From NCBI RefSeq assembly GCF_014349105.1, contig NZ_JACSJI010000008.1:1-64000 (forward strand): a stretch of 64,000 bases of DNA. Direction: 5' to 3'. This DNA comes from Caulobacter sp. 17J80-11. GTDB lineage: Bacteria > Pseudomonadota > Alphaproteobacteria > Caulobacterales > Caulobacteraceae. Under the pieces are notes generated by a model. It searched no databases. It was not told where the DNA came from and worked only from the letters and a program-made list of their open reading frames with translations. Shown here piece after piece: positions 27,595 through 35,826 of the stretch (positions are counted from its first letter, which is position 1; every line of letters starts with the position of its first letter). Both the position numbers and the translations under genes were made by a program.

Positions 27595-29883
27595 GTGGCC
27601 AAGACACCCAAACGCCCCGCCGGCTTGCCGGACAAGGAAACCCTGCTTCGGTACCTGCGTGAGCACGGCGAGTCCGACAAGGCCGATGTCGCGCGCGAGT
27701 TCGGCCTGAAAGGCTCCGACCGCCGCGCGCTGCGCGAAATGCTGCGCGAACTCGAAACCGAAGGCCGGCTGGGCAAGCGTGGGCGCAAGGGCTTCGCCGA
27801 GGCCGGGGCCTATCCGCCGGTCGGCGTGGCCGACGTGGTCGAGCGCGACACCGACGGCGAGCTTTGGGTGCGCCTGGCCAAGGCCGGCGAGGACCTTAAG
27901 CCGGCTCGCCTGGCCCCCGATCCGGCCGAACGCAAGGGCGCCGGCGCGCCGGGCGTGGGCGACCGGGTGCTGGTGCGCTTCGAGCGGGTCGGCGAGGACT
28001 TTGAGGCCCGTCTCATCAAGAAGCTGGGCCAGAGCGCCCACAAGATCCTGGGCGTGGTGCGCAAGTCGCGCCGCGAGACCCGCGTCGAGCCGGTCGACCG
28101 GCGCTCCAAGGAATTCCTGCTGCTCGACGAGGGCGAGGCGCGCGACATCTACGACGGCGACCTGGTGCTGGCCGCCGTCGGCACGCAGCACCGCCGCTAT
28201 GGCCCCAAGATGGGCCGGGTGCTGGAGGTGGTCGGCCGCGAGGACGAGCCGCGCGCCTTCTCGCTGATCGCCGTGCACGCCCACGGCGTGCCGGTCGGCG
28301 CCTCCGACCAGGCCGAGGCCGAGGCGCAGGCCGCGAAGCACCCGACGCTGGAGGGGCGCGAGGACCTGCGCCACGTCCCGCTGATCACCATCGACCCCGC
28401 CGACGCGCGCGACCACGACGACGCGGTCTACGCCGAGCCGGACCTGGACGAGAACAACAAGGGCGGCTGGATCGTCTGGGTGGCCATCGCCGACGTCGCC
28501 GCTTACGTGCGCGTGGGCTCGGCGCTCGACCGCGAGGCGCGCGACAAGGGCAACTCGACCTATTTCCCCGACCGGGTCGAGCCCATGCTGCCGCACGCCC
28601 TGTCGTCGAACCTGTGCAGCCTGCGCGAAGGCGAGAACCGCGCCTGCCTGGCCGTGCGCATGGTGTTCGACAAGAACGGCAGGAAGCAGAGCCACCGCTT
28701 CATCCGCGGCCTGATGCGCTCGGCCGCCAAGCTGTCCTACGAGCAGGCCCAGGCGGCGATCGACGGGGACACCGACGACCAGACCGGCCCGCTGCTGGTG
28801 CCGATCCTGCTGCCGCTGTGGGACGCCTACAAGACCATGCTGAAGGGCCGCGAGGCCCGCAGCCCGCTGGCCATCGCGACCACCGAACGGAAGGTCGAGA
28901 TCAGCCCGGAAGGCCACGTCACCGGCATCACCCGGCGCGAGAGCCTCGAAGCCCACCGGCTGATCGAGGAGATGATGATCCAGGCCAACGTCTCGGCCGC
29001 CGAGACGCTGGAGAAGAAGCGCCAGCCGCTGATCGTGCGGGTGCACGAGCCGCCCAGCCAGGAGAAGCTGTTCAACCTCGGCGACTTCCTGTCGACCATC
29101 AGCATGGCCTGGTCGAAGGGCGAGCCGGCCACCACCAAGCGCTTCAATCGGCTGCTGGACGAAACCCGCGACGGACCGCACGCCGACATCGTCAACGAGG
29201 TGGTGCTGCGCACCCAGATGCAGGCGCACTATTCGACCGACAATGTCGGCCACTTCGGCCTGAACCTGGACCGCTACGCCCACTTCACCTCGCCGATCCG
29301 CCGCTACGCCGACCTGACCGTGCACCGCGGCCTGATCCGGGCGCTGGGCCTGGGCGACGACGGCCTGACCGACCAGGAAGTCGCGACGCTGAAGGACACG
29401 GCCGAGCACATCACCACCACCGAGCGCCGCTCGATGGCGGCCGAGCGCGACGCCACCGACCGCTACGTCGCCGCCTTCCTGGAGGAGCGGGTCGGGGCCG
29501 AGTTCGAGGGCAAGGTCACCGGCGTCACCCGCTTCGGCCTGTTCGTGCGCCTGCGCGAGACCGGCGCCGACGGCCTGGTGCCGGTGTCGAGCCTGGGGGC
29601 CGAGTACTTCCACCACGACGACCGCGCCCACGCCCTGGTCGGCGAGCGCTCCGGCAAGCGCTGGAAGCTGGGCGCCGACGTGGTCGTGCGCCTGGTCGAG
29701 GCCACGCCCATCACCGGCGGCCTGGTGTTCGAAATGCTGAGCGATCCGGCCCCGGCCGACCCGACCGCGGCCCGCCCGCGCCTGGGCGTGCGCCGCCGCG
29801 CCGGCGGCAAGCCAGAACGTGCGACCGGGAAGAGCGGCAAGCCCGGCAAGCCGAAAAACATTTCGCGCGGGAAGCGGCGGTAA
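27595..29883 (+). CDS. rnr: Ribonuclease R
   Basis: 762 residues, 3'-5' exoribonuclease of the RNB family, active on structured RNA. An N-terminal helix-turn-helix (LPDKETLLRYLREHGESDKA) is followed by cold-shock domains. The RNB catalytic centre has TIDPADARDHDDAVYAE (the four Asp residues) at about residues 263-275, and FTSPIRRYADLTVHRGLIRA further on. The S1 domain starts near EFEGKVTGVTRFGLFVRL. The tail is basic (GKPGKPKNISRGKRR). GTG start with AGAGGA ahead. Confidence 0.96.
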   Translation: MAKTPKRPAGLPDKETLLRYLREHGESDKADVAREFGLKGSDRRALREMLRELETEGRLGKRGRKGFAEAGAYPPVGVADVVERDTDGELWVRLAKAGEDLKPARLAPDPAERKGAGAPGVGDRVLVRFERVGEDFEARLIKKLGQSAHKILGVVRKSRRETRVEPVDRRSKEFLLLDEGEARDIYDGDLVLAAVGTQHRRYGPKMGRVLEVVGREDEPRAFSLIAVHAHGVPVGASDQAEAEAQAAKHPTLEGREDLRHVPLITIDPADARDHDDAVYAEPDLDENNKGGWIVWVAIADVAAYVRVGSALDREARDKGNSTYFPDRVEPMLPHALSSNLCSLREGENRACLAVRMVFDKNGRKQSHRFIRGLMRSAAKLSYEQAQAAIDGDTDDQTGPLLVPILLPLWDAYKTMLKGREARSPLAIATTERKVEISPEGHVTGITRRESLEAHRLIEEMMIQANVSAAETLEKKRQPLIVRVHEPPSQEKLFNLGDFLSTISMAWSKGEPATTKRFNRLLDETRDGPHADIVNEVVLRTQMQAHYSTDNVGHFGLNLDRYAHFTSPIRRYADLTVHRGLIRALGLGDDGLTDQEVATLKDTAEHITTTERRSMAAERDATDRYVAAFLEERVGAEFEGKVTGVTRFGLFVRLRETGADGLVPVSSLGAEYFHHDDRAHALVGERSGKRWKLGADVVVRLVEATPITGGLVFEMLSDPAPADPTAARPRLGVRRRAGGKPERATGKSGKPGKPKNISRGKRR

Positions 29884-29884
29884 G

Positions 29885-29910
29885 CTCCTTCTCCCCCTGA
29901 GGGAGAAGGA
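29885..29910. repeat. Type A hairpin (single arm) after rnr
   Basis: CTCCTTCTCCC-CCTGA-GGGAGAAGGA immediately 3' of the rnr stop; one arm of the type A family. May end rnr transcription before the antiporter gene. Confidence 0.75.
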
Positions 29911-29979
29911 TCGCCGCCCCGCTTGCCTCGCCCCTCGCCCGCGGCGCTAATCCCGCCGGGGGAGCTCGAGGGGTCGAGG

Positions 29980-31521
29980 ATGAGCTTCTTCGAGAGCATG
30001 CTGGCTCTGCTGGCGGTGGCCATCGTGCTGCTGCAGGTCTCGCGGCGGGTGGCCATCCCCTACCCGGCCATGCTGGCCGCCGCCGGCGTCGCCCTGGCCC
30101 TGGTCCCCGGCGCGCCGCAGATCCAGCTGGATCCGCACACCGTGCTGGCCCTGTTCATCGCGCCGGTGCTGGTCGACGCCGCCTTCGACTTTCCCATCGG
30201 CGCGCTGCGGCTCTACTGGCGGCCGCTGACCGCGCTGGCCCTGGTGGCGGTGCTGCTGAGCGCGGCGGCGGTGGCGGCGATGGGCGTCGCCTGGGCCGGC
30301 CTGCCGCTCTACGCCGCCCTGGCGCTGGGCGCGATCGTGGCCCCGCCCGACGCCGCGGCCGCCACCGCCATCCTCAGCCGGGTGAGCATGCCGCGCCGCA
30401 CGGTGACCGTGCTGAAGGGCGAGAGCCTGCTGAACGACGCCTCGGCGCTGCTGCTGTTCAGCGCCGCCCTCGCCGTGCACCAGCGCGGCGCGATCGACAC
30501 AGGGCTAGGCCTCCACATCGCCCTGGCCGTGCCCGGCGGCGTCCTGCTGGGCGTTCTTCTGGCCTGGTTCTTCCGCTGGCTCACGCCCCATGTGACCGGG
30601 ACGCTGGGCGGCAATCTGAGCGAGTTCACCGGAACGCTGGGCGCCTGGGTGATCGCCGATCGGCTGGGCCTGTCGGCCATCCTCTGCCTGGTCGCCTTCG
30701 CCATGACGATCGCCCGCTCGGCCGCCCTGGACACGCCGCCGCGCTCGCGCATCCACAGCTTCGCGGTCTGGGACTCGGCGGTGTTCCTGCTCAACGTCCT
30801 GGCCTTCGTGCTGATGGGCCTGCAGGCGCGCACCATCGTCGCGTCCATGCCCGCGGACCGGCTGGCGCAGGCCGGCGGGTTCGCAGCCGCCGTGGTCGCC
30901 TGTCTGATCGTCGTGCGGATGGCCTGGGTGCTGGTCTACAACCGGCTGGCCGTCCGCTTTCAGATCCTGCGCGGCGAGCTGCGCCCGGCCAGCCTGGCGC
31001 AGGGCGTGCTTGTCGGCTGGTGCGGCATGCGCGGGCTGGTGACGCTGGCCACCGCCTTCGCGCTGCCGGCCGACTTCCCCCAGCGCGACCTGATCGTGCT
31101 GACCGCCTTCGCCACCGTGATCGCCACCCTGGTGCTTCAGGGCCTGACGCTCGGGCCGCTGGTGAAGCTGCTGAAGCTGGACGGCGTGACCGACCTGCCC
31201 GACGAGCTTGCGCGGGCGCGCGCGGCCATGGCCACCGCCGCGCTGAACGAATGCGCCGGAACCGGCGGCCCCGCCGCCGACGCGTGGCGCTACATCTTCG
31301 TGACGCGGCGCGAGACCGCCCAGCCGGGCGCCCCCTGCGCGCCGCTGGACGAATGGCGCGCGCTGGGCCGCCGCGCCATGCACCGACAGCGCGAGGCGCT
31401 CGAAAGCCTGCGCAACGCGCAGACGATCGGGCCCGACGCCTTCCTGATCCTGCAGGAGGAGCTCGACTTCGCCGAAGTCGCCCTGGAGAGCGACAGCGAA
31501 CGCCACATCGAGGAAAACTGA
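29980..31521 (+). CDS. Na+/H+ antiporter, CPA1 family
   Basis: 513 residues, inner membrane, about twelve helices in the first ~400 residues. The CPA1 signatures are present: the ion-binding region GAIVAPPDAAAATAILSRV (here PPDA at the usual N/D-D position) and ESLLNDASALLLFSAALAV in helix 6, and WCGMRGLVTLATAFALP further on. A soluble C-terminal tail of ~110 residues follows (AALNECAGTGG to the end). Exchanges Na+ or K+ for protons. GGGGTCGAGG precedes the ATG. Confidence 0.92.
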   Translation: MSFFESMLALLAVAIVLLQVSRRVAIPYPAMLAAAGVALALVPGAPQIQLDPHTVLALFIAPVLVDAAFDFPIGALRLYWRPLTALALVAVLLSAAAVAAMGVAWAGLPLYAALALGAIVAPPDAAAATAILSRVSMPRRTVTVLKGESLLNDASALLLFSAALAVHQRGAIDTGLGLHIALAVPGGVLLGVLLAWFFRWLTPHVTGTLGGNLSEFTGTLGAWVIADRLGLSAILCLVAFAMTIARSAALDTPPRSRIHSFAVWDSAVFLLNVLAFVLMGLQARTIVASMPADRLAQAGGFAAAVVACLIVVRMAWVLVYNRLAVRFQILRGELRPASLAQGVLVGWCGMRGLVTLATAFALPADFPQRDLIVLTAFATVIATLVLQGLTLGPLVKLLKLDGVTDLPDELARARAAMATAALNECAGTGGPAADAWRYIFVTRRETAQPGAPCAPLDEWRALGRRAMHRQREALESLRNAQTIGPDAFLILQEELDFAEVALESDSERHIEEN

Positions 31522-31687
31522 GGCCGTGTCTCGGGCAATGTCAGGCAAAGGCGGTGACTGATGAGCAGATCGCTGCCTCGGATTGACCGGTTCTGACCCA
31601 TTCTGGCGCGCCAGGTCTGAGCGGCTCTTTCCGTCCCTGCCCGCACTTGCGCGCCCTTCGCGCCTTCACCCGTGCTATCCCTCGCGG

Positions 31688-32389
31688 GTGACCCCGTTCG
31701 ACTCCGCCGCCGACCTGAAGGACGCCCCGCCCACGGGCGACCGGCTTCGCCCCAAGGACGCCGCCACCCTGATCCTGGTCCGCCGCGACGGGCCTGTGCC
31801 GCGCGTGCTGATGGGCCGCCGCGCGCAGGGGCACGTGTTCATGGCCTCGAAGTGGGTGTTTCCCGGCGGGCGCGTCGATCCGGTCGACCGTACGGCGCCG
31901 GCCTCCAGCGAGCTGACGCCCGAGACCGCCGTCGCTTTGCAGCGCGGGGCCACCGCCTCGCGGGCCCGGTCGCTGGCCTGCGCGGCGGTGCGCGAGACCT
32001 GGGAGGAAGCCGGCCTGCTGTTGGCCCGTCCCGTCGCCGCTCGTCCTGCGATCGGCCCGTGGCGGGCCTTCACCGAGCGGGGCGTCGCGCCGGACCTCGG
32101 CGCCCTGAGCTATGTCGCCCGGGCCATCACCCCGCCGGGACGCGCGCGCCGGTTCGACGCGCGCTTCTTCCTGGCCGACGCCGAGCGGCTAGCCGGCCTG
32201 GACCCGGCCGGCGGCGACCGCGAGCTGGACGAAGTGGCCTGGCTGACCCTCGACGAGGCCGGCCGCCAGGACCTGCCCGCCATCACCCGCTTCGTGCTGG
32301 GCGAGGTCTCGGCCCGGCTGGAAGCGCCCGACCGCCCCGTGCCCTTCGTGCGCATGGTGCGCGGCCAGCACGTGGTCGAAACGGCCTAG
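31688..32389 (+). CDS. Nudix hydrolase
   Basis: 233 residues, GTG start 31688. The Nudix helix is seen as AAVRETWEEAGLLL with the REXXEE core. The preceding glycine-rich loop (KWVFPGGRVDPVDRT) is separated from it by a longer insertion than in MutT, as in the RNPP/NUDT19-like group. These act on nucleoside diphosphates linked to another group, some on CoA derivatives; substrate unknown. The 166-bp gap upstream holds no gene that I can support. Its TAG shares CTAG with the convergent gene. Confidence 0.9.
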   Translation: MTPFDSAADLKDAPPTGDRLRPKDAATLILVRRDGPVPRVLMGRRAQGHVFMASKWVFPGGRVDPVDRTAPASSELTPETAVALQRGATASRARSLACAAVRETWEEAGLLLARPVAARPAIGPWRAFTERGVAPDLGALSYVARAITPPGRARRFDARFFLADAERLAGLDPAGGDRELDEVAWLTLDEAGRQDLPAITRFVLGEVSARLEAPDRPVPFVRMVRGQHVVETA

Positions 32390-32961
32390 GGCGTCACGGG
32401 CCGGCTCAGGTCGAACTTCACCCGGAACAGGCGGTTGGGACGGCGCAGCTCGTAGACGAAGGCGCGGCCCGGCTCGATCTCCATCGCCCAGACGTTGGTC
32501 AGGGAAGCGGTGCGCCCCTCGCGCTCGAACAGGGCCCTGGACTGGGCGTCGACCGGGAATTCCTGGCGCCCGGCCGTCCCCGGCGCGATCGTGTCGCCGC
32601 CGTACATCGTCAGCGCGTCGGGCGTGCCGTCGGCGTGGCGATGGTCGTGCTTGAGGCGCAGCCCCTGCGCCGTGCGCGTGACGATCCAGGTGCGCGAACG
32701 GTCCTCGCCGACCGCGAAGGGTACGCGGACCTCGTCGGCCGAGCAGTCCCGCACGGTCATGACCAGGCGCTTGCCGCGGAAGTCGGCGTCGGCGGGATCG
32801 GTCGAGATCACCTCCCCCTCGAAGCTCTTGCCGCACAGGGCGGACAGCTCGGCGAAGAAGGTGTCGGCCGGCGCGGCGGCGGCCGGCAGGGCGACGGCGG
32901 ACATGGCCACGACGGACAGGGCGACGACGGACAAGGCGATCGGGAGGGCGAGCTTGCGCAT
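32386..32961 (-). CDS. Secreted hypothetical protein
   Basis: 191 residues. The signal peptide (LALPIALSVVALSVVAMSAV, then ALPAAAA) is followed by a soluble domain starting TFFAELSALCGKSFEGEVIS, with further conserved-looking VMTVRDCSADEVRVPFAVGE and HADGTPDALTMYGGDTIAPG. One Cys pair is possible. Many Proteobacteria carry homologues of unknown role; I recognise the style but not a named family. Stop shares CTAG with the Nudix gene. Confidence 0.8.
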   Translation of the reverse strand: MRKLALPIALSVVALSVVAMSAVALPAAAAPADTFFAELSALCGKSFEGEVISTDPADADFRGKRLVMTVRDCSADEVRVPFAVGEDRSRTWIVTRTAQGLRLKHDHRHADGTPDALTMYGGDTIAPGTAGRQEFPVDAQSRALFEREGRTASLTNVWAMEIEPGRAFVYELRRPNRLFRVKFDLSRPVTP

Positions 32962-32998
32962 GCCCCTAAGCTAGACGGCGGCCGGTCGTGGGCAAGGC

Positions 32999-33250
32999 CT
33001 AGCGCGCGTCCCACTCGTGGACGGTCACGGTCGAGCAGCGCTCGAGGTGCAGCGGATCCTGGAGGGCCAGCTCGCGGGCGGCGTCCAGGCTGTCGGCGGT
33101 CAGCACGTAGGCGCCGCCCGACCGGTCGGTGAACGGTCCGGCCGCCACCAGAGCACCGGCCGCGCGCAGCCGGTCCAGGAAGGCGTAGTGGGCGTCGCGG
33201 ACGTCGTCGCGGAAGGCCGGACGGCGGACGGTGAGGACCAGATACTTCAT
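32999..33250 (-). CDS. YCII-related domain protein
   Basis: 83 residues, ferredoxin-like fold of the YciI family. MKYLVLTVRRPAFRDDVRDAH, then FLDRLRAAGALVAAGPFTDR, GGAYVLTADSLDAARELALQ and DPLH with the family His at DPLHLERCSTVTVHEW. YciI proteins are small dimers with a His/Asp site; some act in chloro-muconate chemistry. Role here unknown. Confidence 0.88.
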   Translation of the reverse strand: MKYLVLTVRRPAFRDDVRDAHYAFLDRLRAAGALVAAGPFTDRSGGAYVLTADSLDAARELALQDPLHLERCSTVTVHEWDAR

Positions 33251-33328
33251 GTGCGGGGCTCGGCGAACGGCTCAGCTGAGCGTCCGCCATGCGCGCGCAA
33301 TGCGGCGGGACCGGGGCGGCAGCCCGCC

Positions 33329-34540
33329 TCAGTGCACCGTCGCCGGCCCGCCGCGGCCGCGCGGAGTCTTCTGGCCAGGCTTCAGCACCACCTTGATGCA
33401 GCCGTCCTGCTTGTCGCGGAAGGTCTTGTACATCTCCGGCGCCTCGCCCAGCGGAGCGGTGTGGGTGATGACGAAGGACGGGTCGATCTCGCCCGCCTCG
33501 ACCCGGCGCAGCAGCTCGTCGGTCCAGCGGTTCACGTGGGTCTGCCCCATGCGGAAGGTCAGGCCCTTGTTCATGGCCGCACCGAACGGGAAGGCCGCCA
33601 GCAGGCCGCCGTAGACGCCCGGCACCGAGACCACCCCGCCCGGCTGGCAGGCCATGATGCATTCGCGCAGCGCGACGCCGCGGTCGGTCTCCATCTTGAT
33701 GCCGGTCATGACCTTGTCGAAGACGCCGGTGATGCCGTGGCCGACAGCCTCAAGGCCGACGCACTCGATGACCTTCTCGGGGCCGAGGCCGCCAGTCATC
33801 TCGTTCAGGCGCTCCAGCGTGTTCTCCTGGCTGAAGTCGATGGTCTCGGCCCCGCCGGCGCGGGCCATGGCCAGGCGCTCGGGCACCTGGTCGATGGCGA
33901 TGACACGCTTGGCGCCCAGCATCCTGGCGCTGCGGATGGCGAACTGGCCGACCGGACCGCAGCCCCAGATCGCCACCGTGTCGTCCGGCTGCAGGTCGCA
34001 CTGCACCGCCGCCTGCCAGCCGGTCGGGAAGATGTCGCCAAGGAACAGGACCTGCTCGTCGGTCAGGTGGTCCGGCACCTTGACCGGCGCGACGTCGGCG
34101 TAGGGCACGCGCACGAACTCGGCCTGGCCGCCGGCGTAGCCGCCGGTCAGCTGCGAATAGCCGAACAGGCCCGCCGTGGTGTGGCCGAAGGCGGCGTCGC
34201 CCAGCGGCTTGTTGCGGTTGGTGGTCATGCACAGCGAGAAGTTGCCCCGCCGGCACTGGGCGCACTCGCCGCAGCAGATGGTGAAGGGCACGACCACCCG
34301 GTCGCCGACCTTCAGCTTCTTGTTGTCCCGCCCGACCTCCACGACCTCGCCCATGAACTCGTGGCCGATCACGTCGCCCTTCATCATGGCGGGCACGAAC
34401 CCGTCGTAGAGGTGCAGGTCCGAACCGCAGATGGCGCAGGTGGTGACCTGGATGATGGCGTCGCGGCCGTGCTCGATACGCGGCTCGGGCACCTCCTCGC
34501 AGCGCATGTCCTTCTTGCCTTGCCAGCAGATCGCTTTCAT
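33329..34540 (-). CDS. Zinc-dependent alcohol dehydrogenase (MDR; formaldehyde dehydrogenase-like)
   Basis: 403 residues, NAD(P)+-dependent. The catalytic zinc ligands are in CAICGSDLHLYDG and GHEFMGEVVEVG. The structural zinc has four Cys in CCGECAQCRRGNFSLC. The Rossmann motif is WGCGPVGQFAIRSARMLGA. The sequence resembles the glutathione-independent formaldehyde dehydrogenase / threonine dehydrogenase-like branch. Substrate uncertain. The ATG at 34540 overlaps the stop of the upstream membrane-protein gene (ATGA), so the two are co-translated. Confidence 0.92.
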   Translation of the reverse strand: MKAICWQGKKDMRCEEVPEPRIEHGRDAIIQVTTCAICGSDLHLYDGFVPAMMKGDVIGHEFMGEVVEVGRDNKKLKVGDRVVVPFTICCGECAQCRRGNFSLCMTTNRNKPLGDAAFGHTTAGLFGYSQLTGGYAGGQAEFVRVPYADVAPVKVPDHLTDEQVLFLGDIFPTGWQAAVQCDLQPDDTVAIWGCGPVGQFAIRSARMLGAKRVIAIDQVPERLAMARAGGAETIDFSQENTLERLNEMTGGLGPEKVIECVGLEAVGHGITGVFDKVMTGIKMETDRGVALRECIMACQPGGVVSVPGVYGGLLAAFPFGAAMNKGLTFRMGQTHVNRWTDELLRRVEAGEIDPSFVITHTAPLGEAPEMYKTFRDKQDGCIKVVLKPGQKTPRGRGGPATVH

Positions 34541-35085
34541 CGCCGGGCCTCCCCGCCGCAGGTGCGCTTCACCGTGGACATCCGTCCGGCCACCACCGCG
34601 TCCAGCACGCCGGCGAACAGGATGAAGCCGATCACGCCGCGCACCCGGTGGGCGTGCGGGTTGTCCGCCCGGTCGGCCGCCCTCAGCGCGGCGTAGTCCA
34701 GCACGTCGCCGGCCGTGCGCGCCCACAGCCAGCGGGTGCGCGTCGGGTCGGCCATCAGCGCGAAGCTGGTGGCGATCTCGCGCACGCCGAAGGCGCGGAT
34801 CAGGCCGGTGGAGCGCTCCGACATGCCCAGCCAGCGGGCCAGGTGGCGGGCGGCGAACAGCTCGACCAGGCCCAGGCCCACGCCCATCACCCCCAGGCTC
34901 CCGGCCAGGGTCGGCGTCACGGCGGGCCGCGCGCGCACCCGGTCGATCACCACCGTCGCCGGCGGCTTGCCGGGCCTCGGCAAGGCGATCTGCGGCGAGC
35001 GCAGGAAGCGCCCCATCCGCTCGAAGGCGTGGCCGGGCGCATGCCCGTTCCCGCGCCCGAGGTCGGCCCGATCCAACACCGCCAT
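34537..35085 (-). CDS. Membrane protein encoded with the zinc alcohol dehydrogenase
   Basis: 182 residues from ATG 35085, GGGAG ahead. After a basic N-terminal stretch there are helices around VTPTLAGSLGVMGVGLGLVE, then LARWLGMSERSTGLIRAFGV and REIATSFALMADPTRTRWLW, and a final VRGVIGFILFAGVLDAVVAG. The LIRAFGVREIA and LWARTAGDVLDYAAL motifs occur in small membrane proteins often annotated next to cyclase/dehydrase genes. Function unknown. Overlaps the dehydrogenase start by 4 bases. Confidence 0.78.
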   Translation of the reverse strand: MAVLDRADLGRGNGHAPGHAFERMGRFLRSPQIALPRPGKPPATVVIDRVRARPAVTPTLAGSLGVMGVGLGLVELFAARHLARWLGMSERSTGLIRAFGVREIATSFALMADPTRTRWLWARTAGDVLDYAALRAADRADNPHAHRVRGVIGFILFAGVLDAVVAGRMSTVKRTCGGEARR

Positions 35086-35200
35086 GACGTGAGCTCCCTT
35101 TGCTCCCAGGACGGGGTCCGAACCCGTCAGGGCGGCGGCCGTTCCGACGGCGGCGCTTGGAAAGCTGAAGGAAAGCTGGGCTTTAGGGAGCGCCTGCCCC

Positions 35201-35408
35201 GTCTCCCCTTGAGGGAGAAGGGGGGACGCGCACACCGGAGCGGAGCGCAGGCGTGCGCGGGAGGTTCAGGGGTCTCGCGACCACGGACGCGTTTCTCGCA
35301 AAGAAAAAGGGCCGCCCGCGGAGCGACCCCTCATCCTCCCGCGCGGCCCCGGCTTCCGCCGGGTCCGGGGCGCGGGCTCCGTCCTTCTCCCTCAGGGGGA
35401 GAAGGAGG
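35201..35408. repeat. Type A composite palindromic element, copy 9 (full)
   Basis: It fills most of the 324-bp gap between the DUF3297 gene and the next minus-strand gene. It begins CTCCCC-TTGA-GGGAGAAGG, includes GGGAGGTTCAGGGGTCTCGCG, a ~45-base centre with AAAGAAAAAGG, GACCCCTCATCCTCCCGCGC, and ends CCTTCTCCC-TCA-GGGGGAGAAGG. The remaining ~110 bases to 35086 hold no gene that I can support. Confidence 0.8.
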
Positions 35409-35409
35409 A

Positions 35410-35658
35410 TCAGGCCTGCTCGATGTCTTCGAAGTACGGCTCGACCGGGCCCTGCAGCTTGACGGTGAGGGCGTTGCCGTTGCGGTCGACCTTCTTGCCG
35501 ACGGCCAGGCGCACCCAGCCTTCGCTGACGCAGTACTCCTCGACGTTGGTCTTCTCTTCGCCCTTGAAGCGCACGCCCACGCCGCGGGCCAGCACGGCCT
35601 CGTCGTGGAAGGGGCTCTTGGGGTCGACGGACAGGCGGTCGGGCGGGGTGTCGGACAT
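35410..35658 (-). CDS. DUF3297 family protein
   Basis: 82 residues. TPPDRLSVDPKSPFHDEAVL, then GVGVRFKGEEKTNVEEYCVS and EGWVRLAVGKKVDRNGNALT match the small cytoplasmic DUF3297 family, found through Proteobacteria with unknown function. ATG at 35658. The stop codon lies 2 bases from the end of the type A element. Confidence 0.92.
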   Translation of the reverse strand: MSDTPPDRLSVDPKSPFHDEAVLARGVGVRFKGEEKTNVEEYCVSEGWVRLAVGKKVDRNGNALTVKLQGPVEPYFEDIEQA

Positions 35659-35761
35659 CGGGGGCCTCGAACTTTGAATTGAGGCGGTGATAGCCAGCGG
35701 GCGGCCCGGCGCCAATCCCGGGCCGGGCTTTCGGCCTTCCCTTCGCGGCCGGCGCGGGACA

Positions 35762-35779
35762 TTGTTCGGGTTCGAACAA
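35762..35779. promoter_or_regulatory. Inverted repeat upstream of the S9 peptidase gene
   Basis: TTGTTCG-GGTT-CGAACAA is a perfect 7-bp inverted repeat around 4 bases, 47 bases before the peptidase ATG and ~100 bases from the divergent DUF3297 start. A plausible operator or -35 region element; the binding protein is unknown. Confidence 0.4.
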
Positions 35780-35826
35780 ATCGGACCGCGCGGGGAAGCG
35801 CGGCCGCACAGCACATCGGGGGATAC

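Noticed and set aside
35113-35136. tRNA T-arm-like hairpin (GGGTCCGAACCC)
   Set aside because: No matching anticodon or D arm and no acceptor stem around it. The GGTTCGAAC at 35770 was rejected for the same reason; it is part of an inverted repeat.
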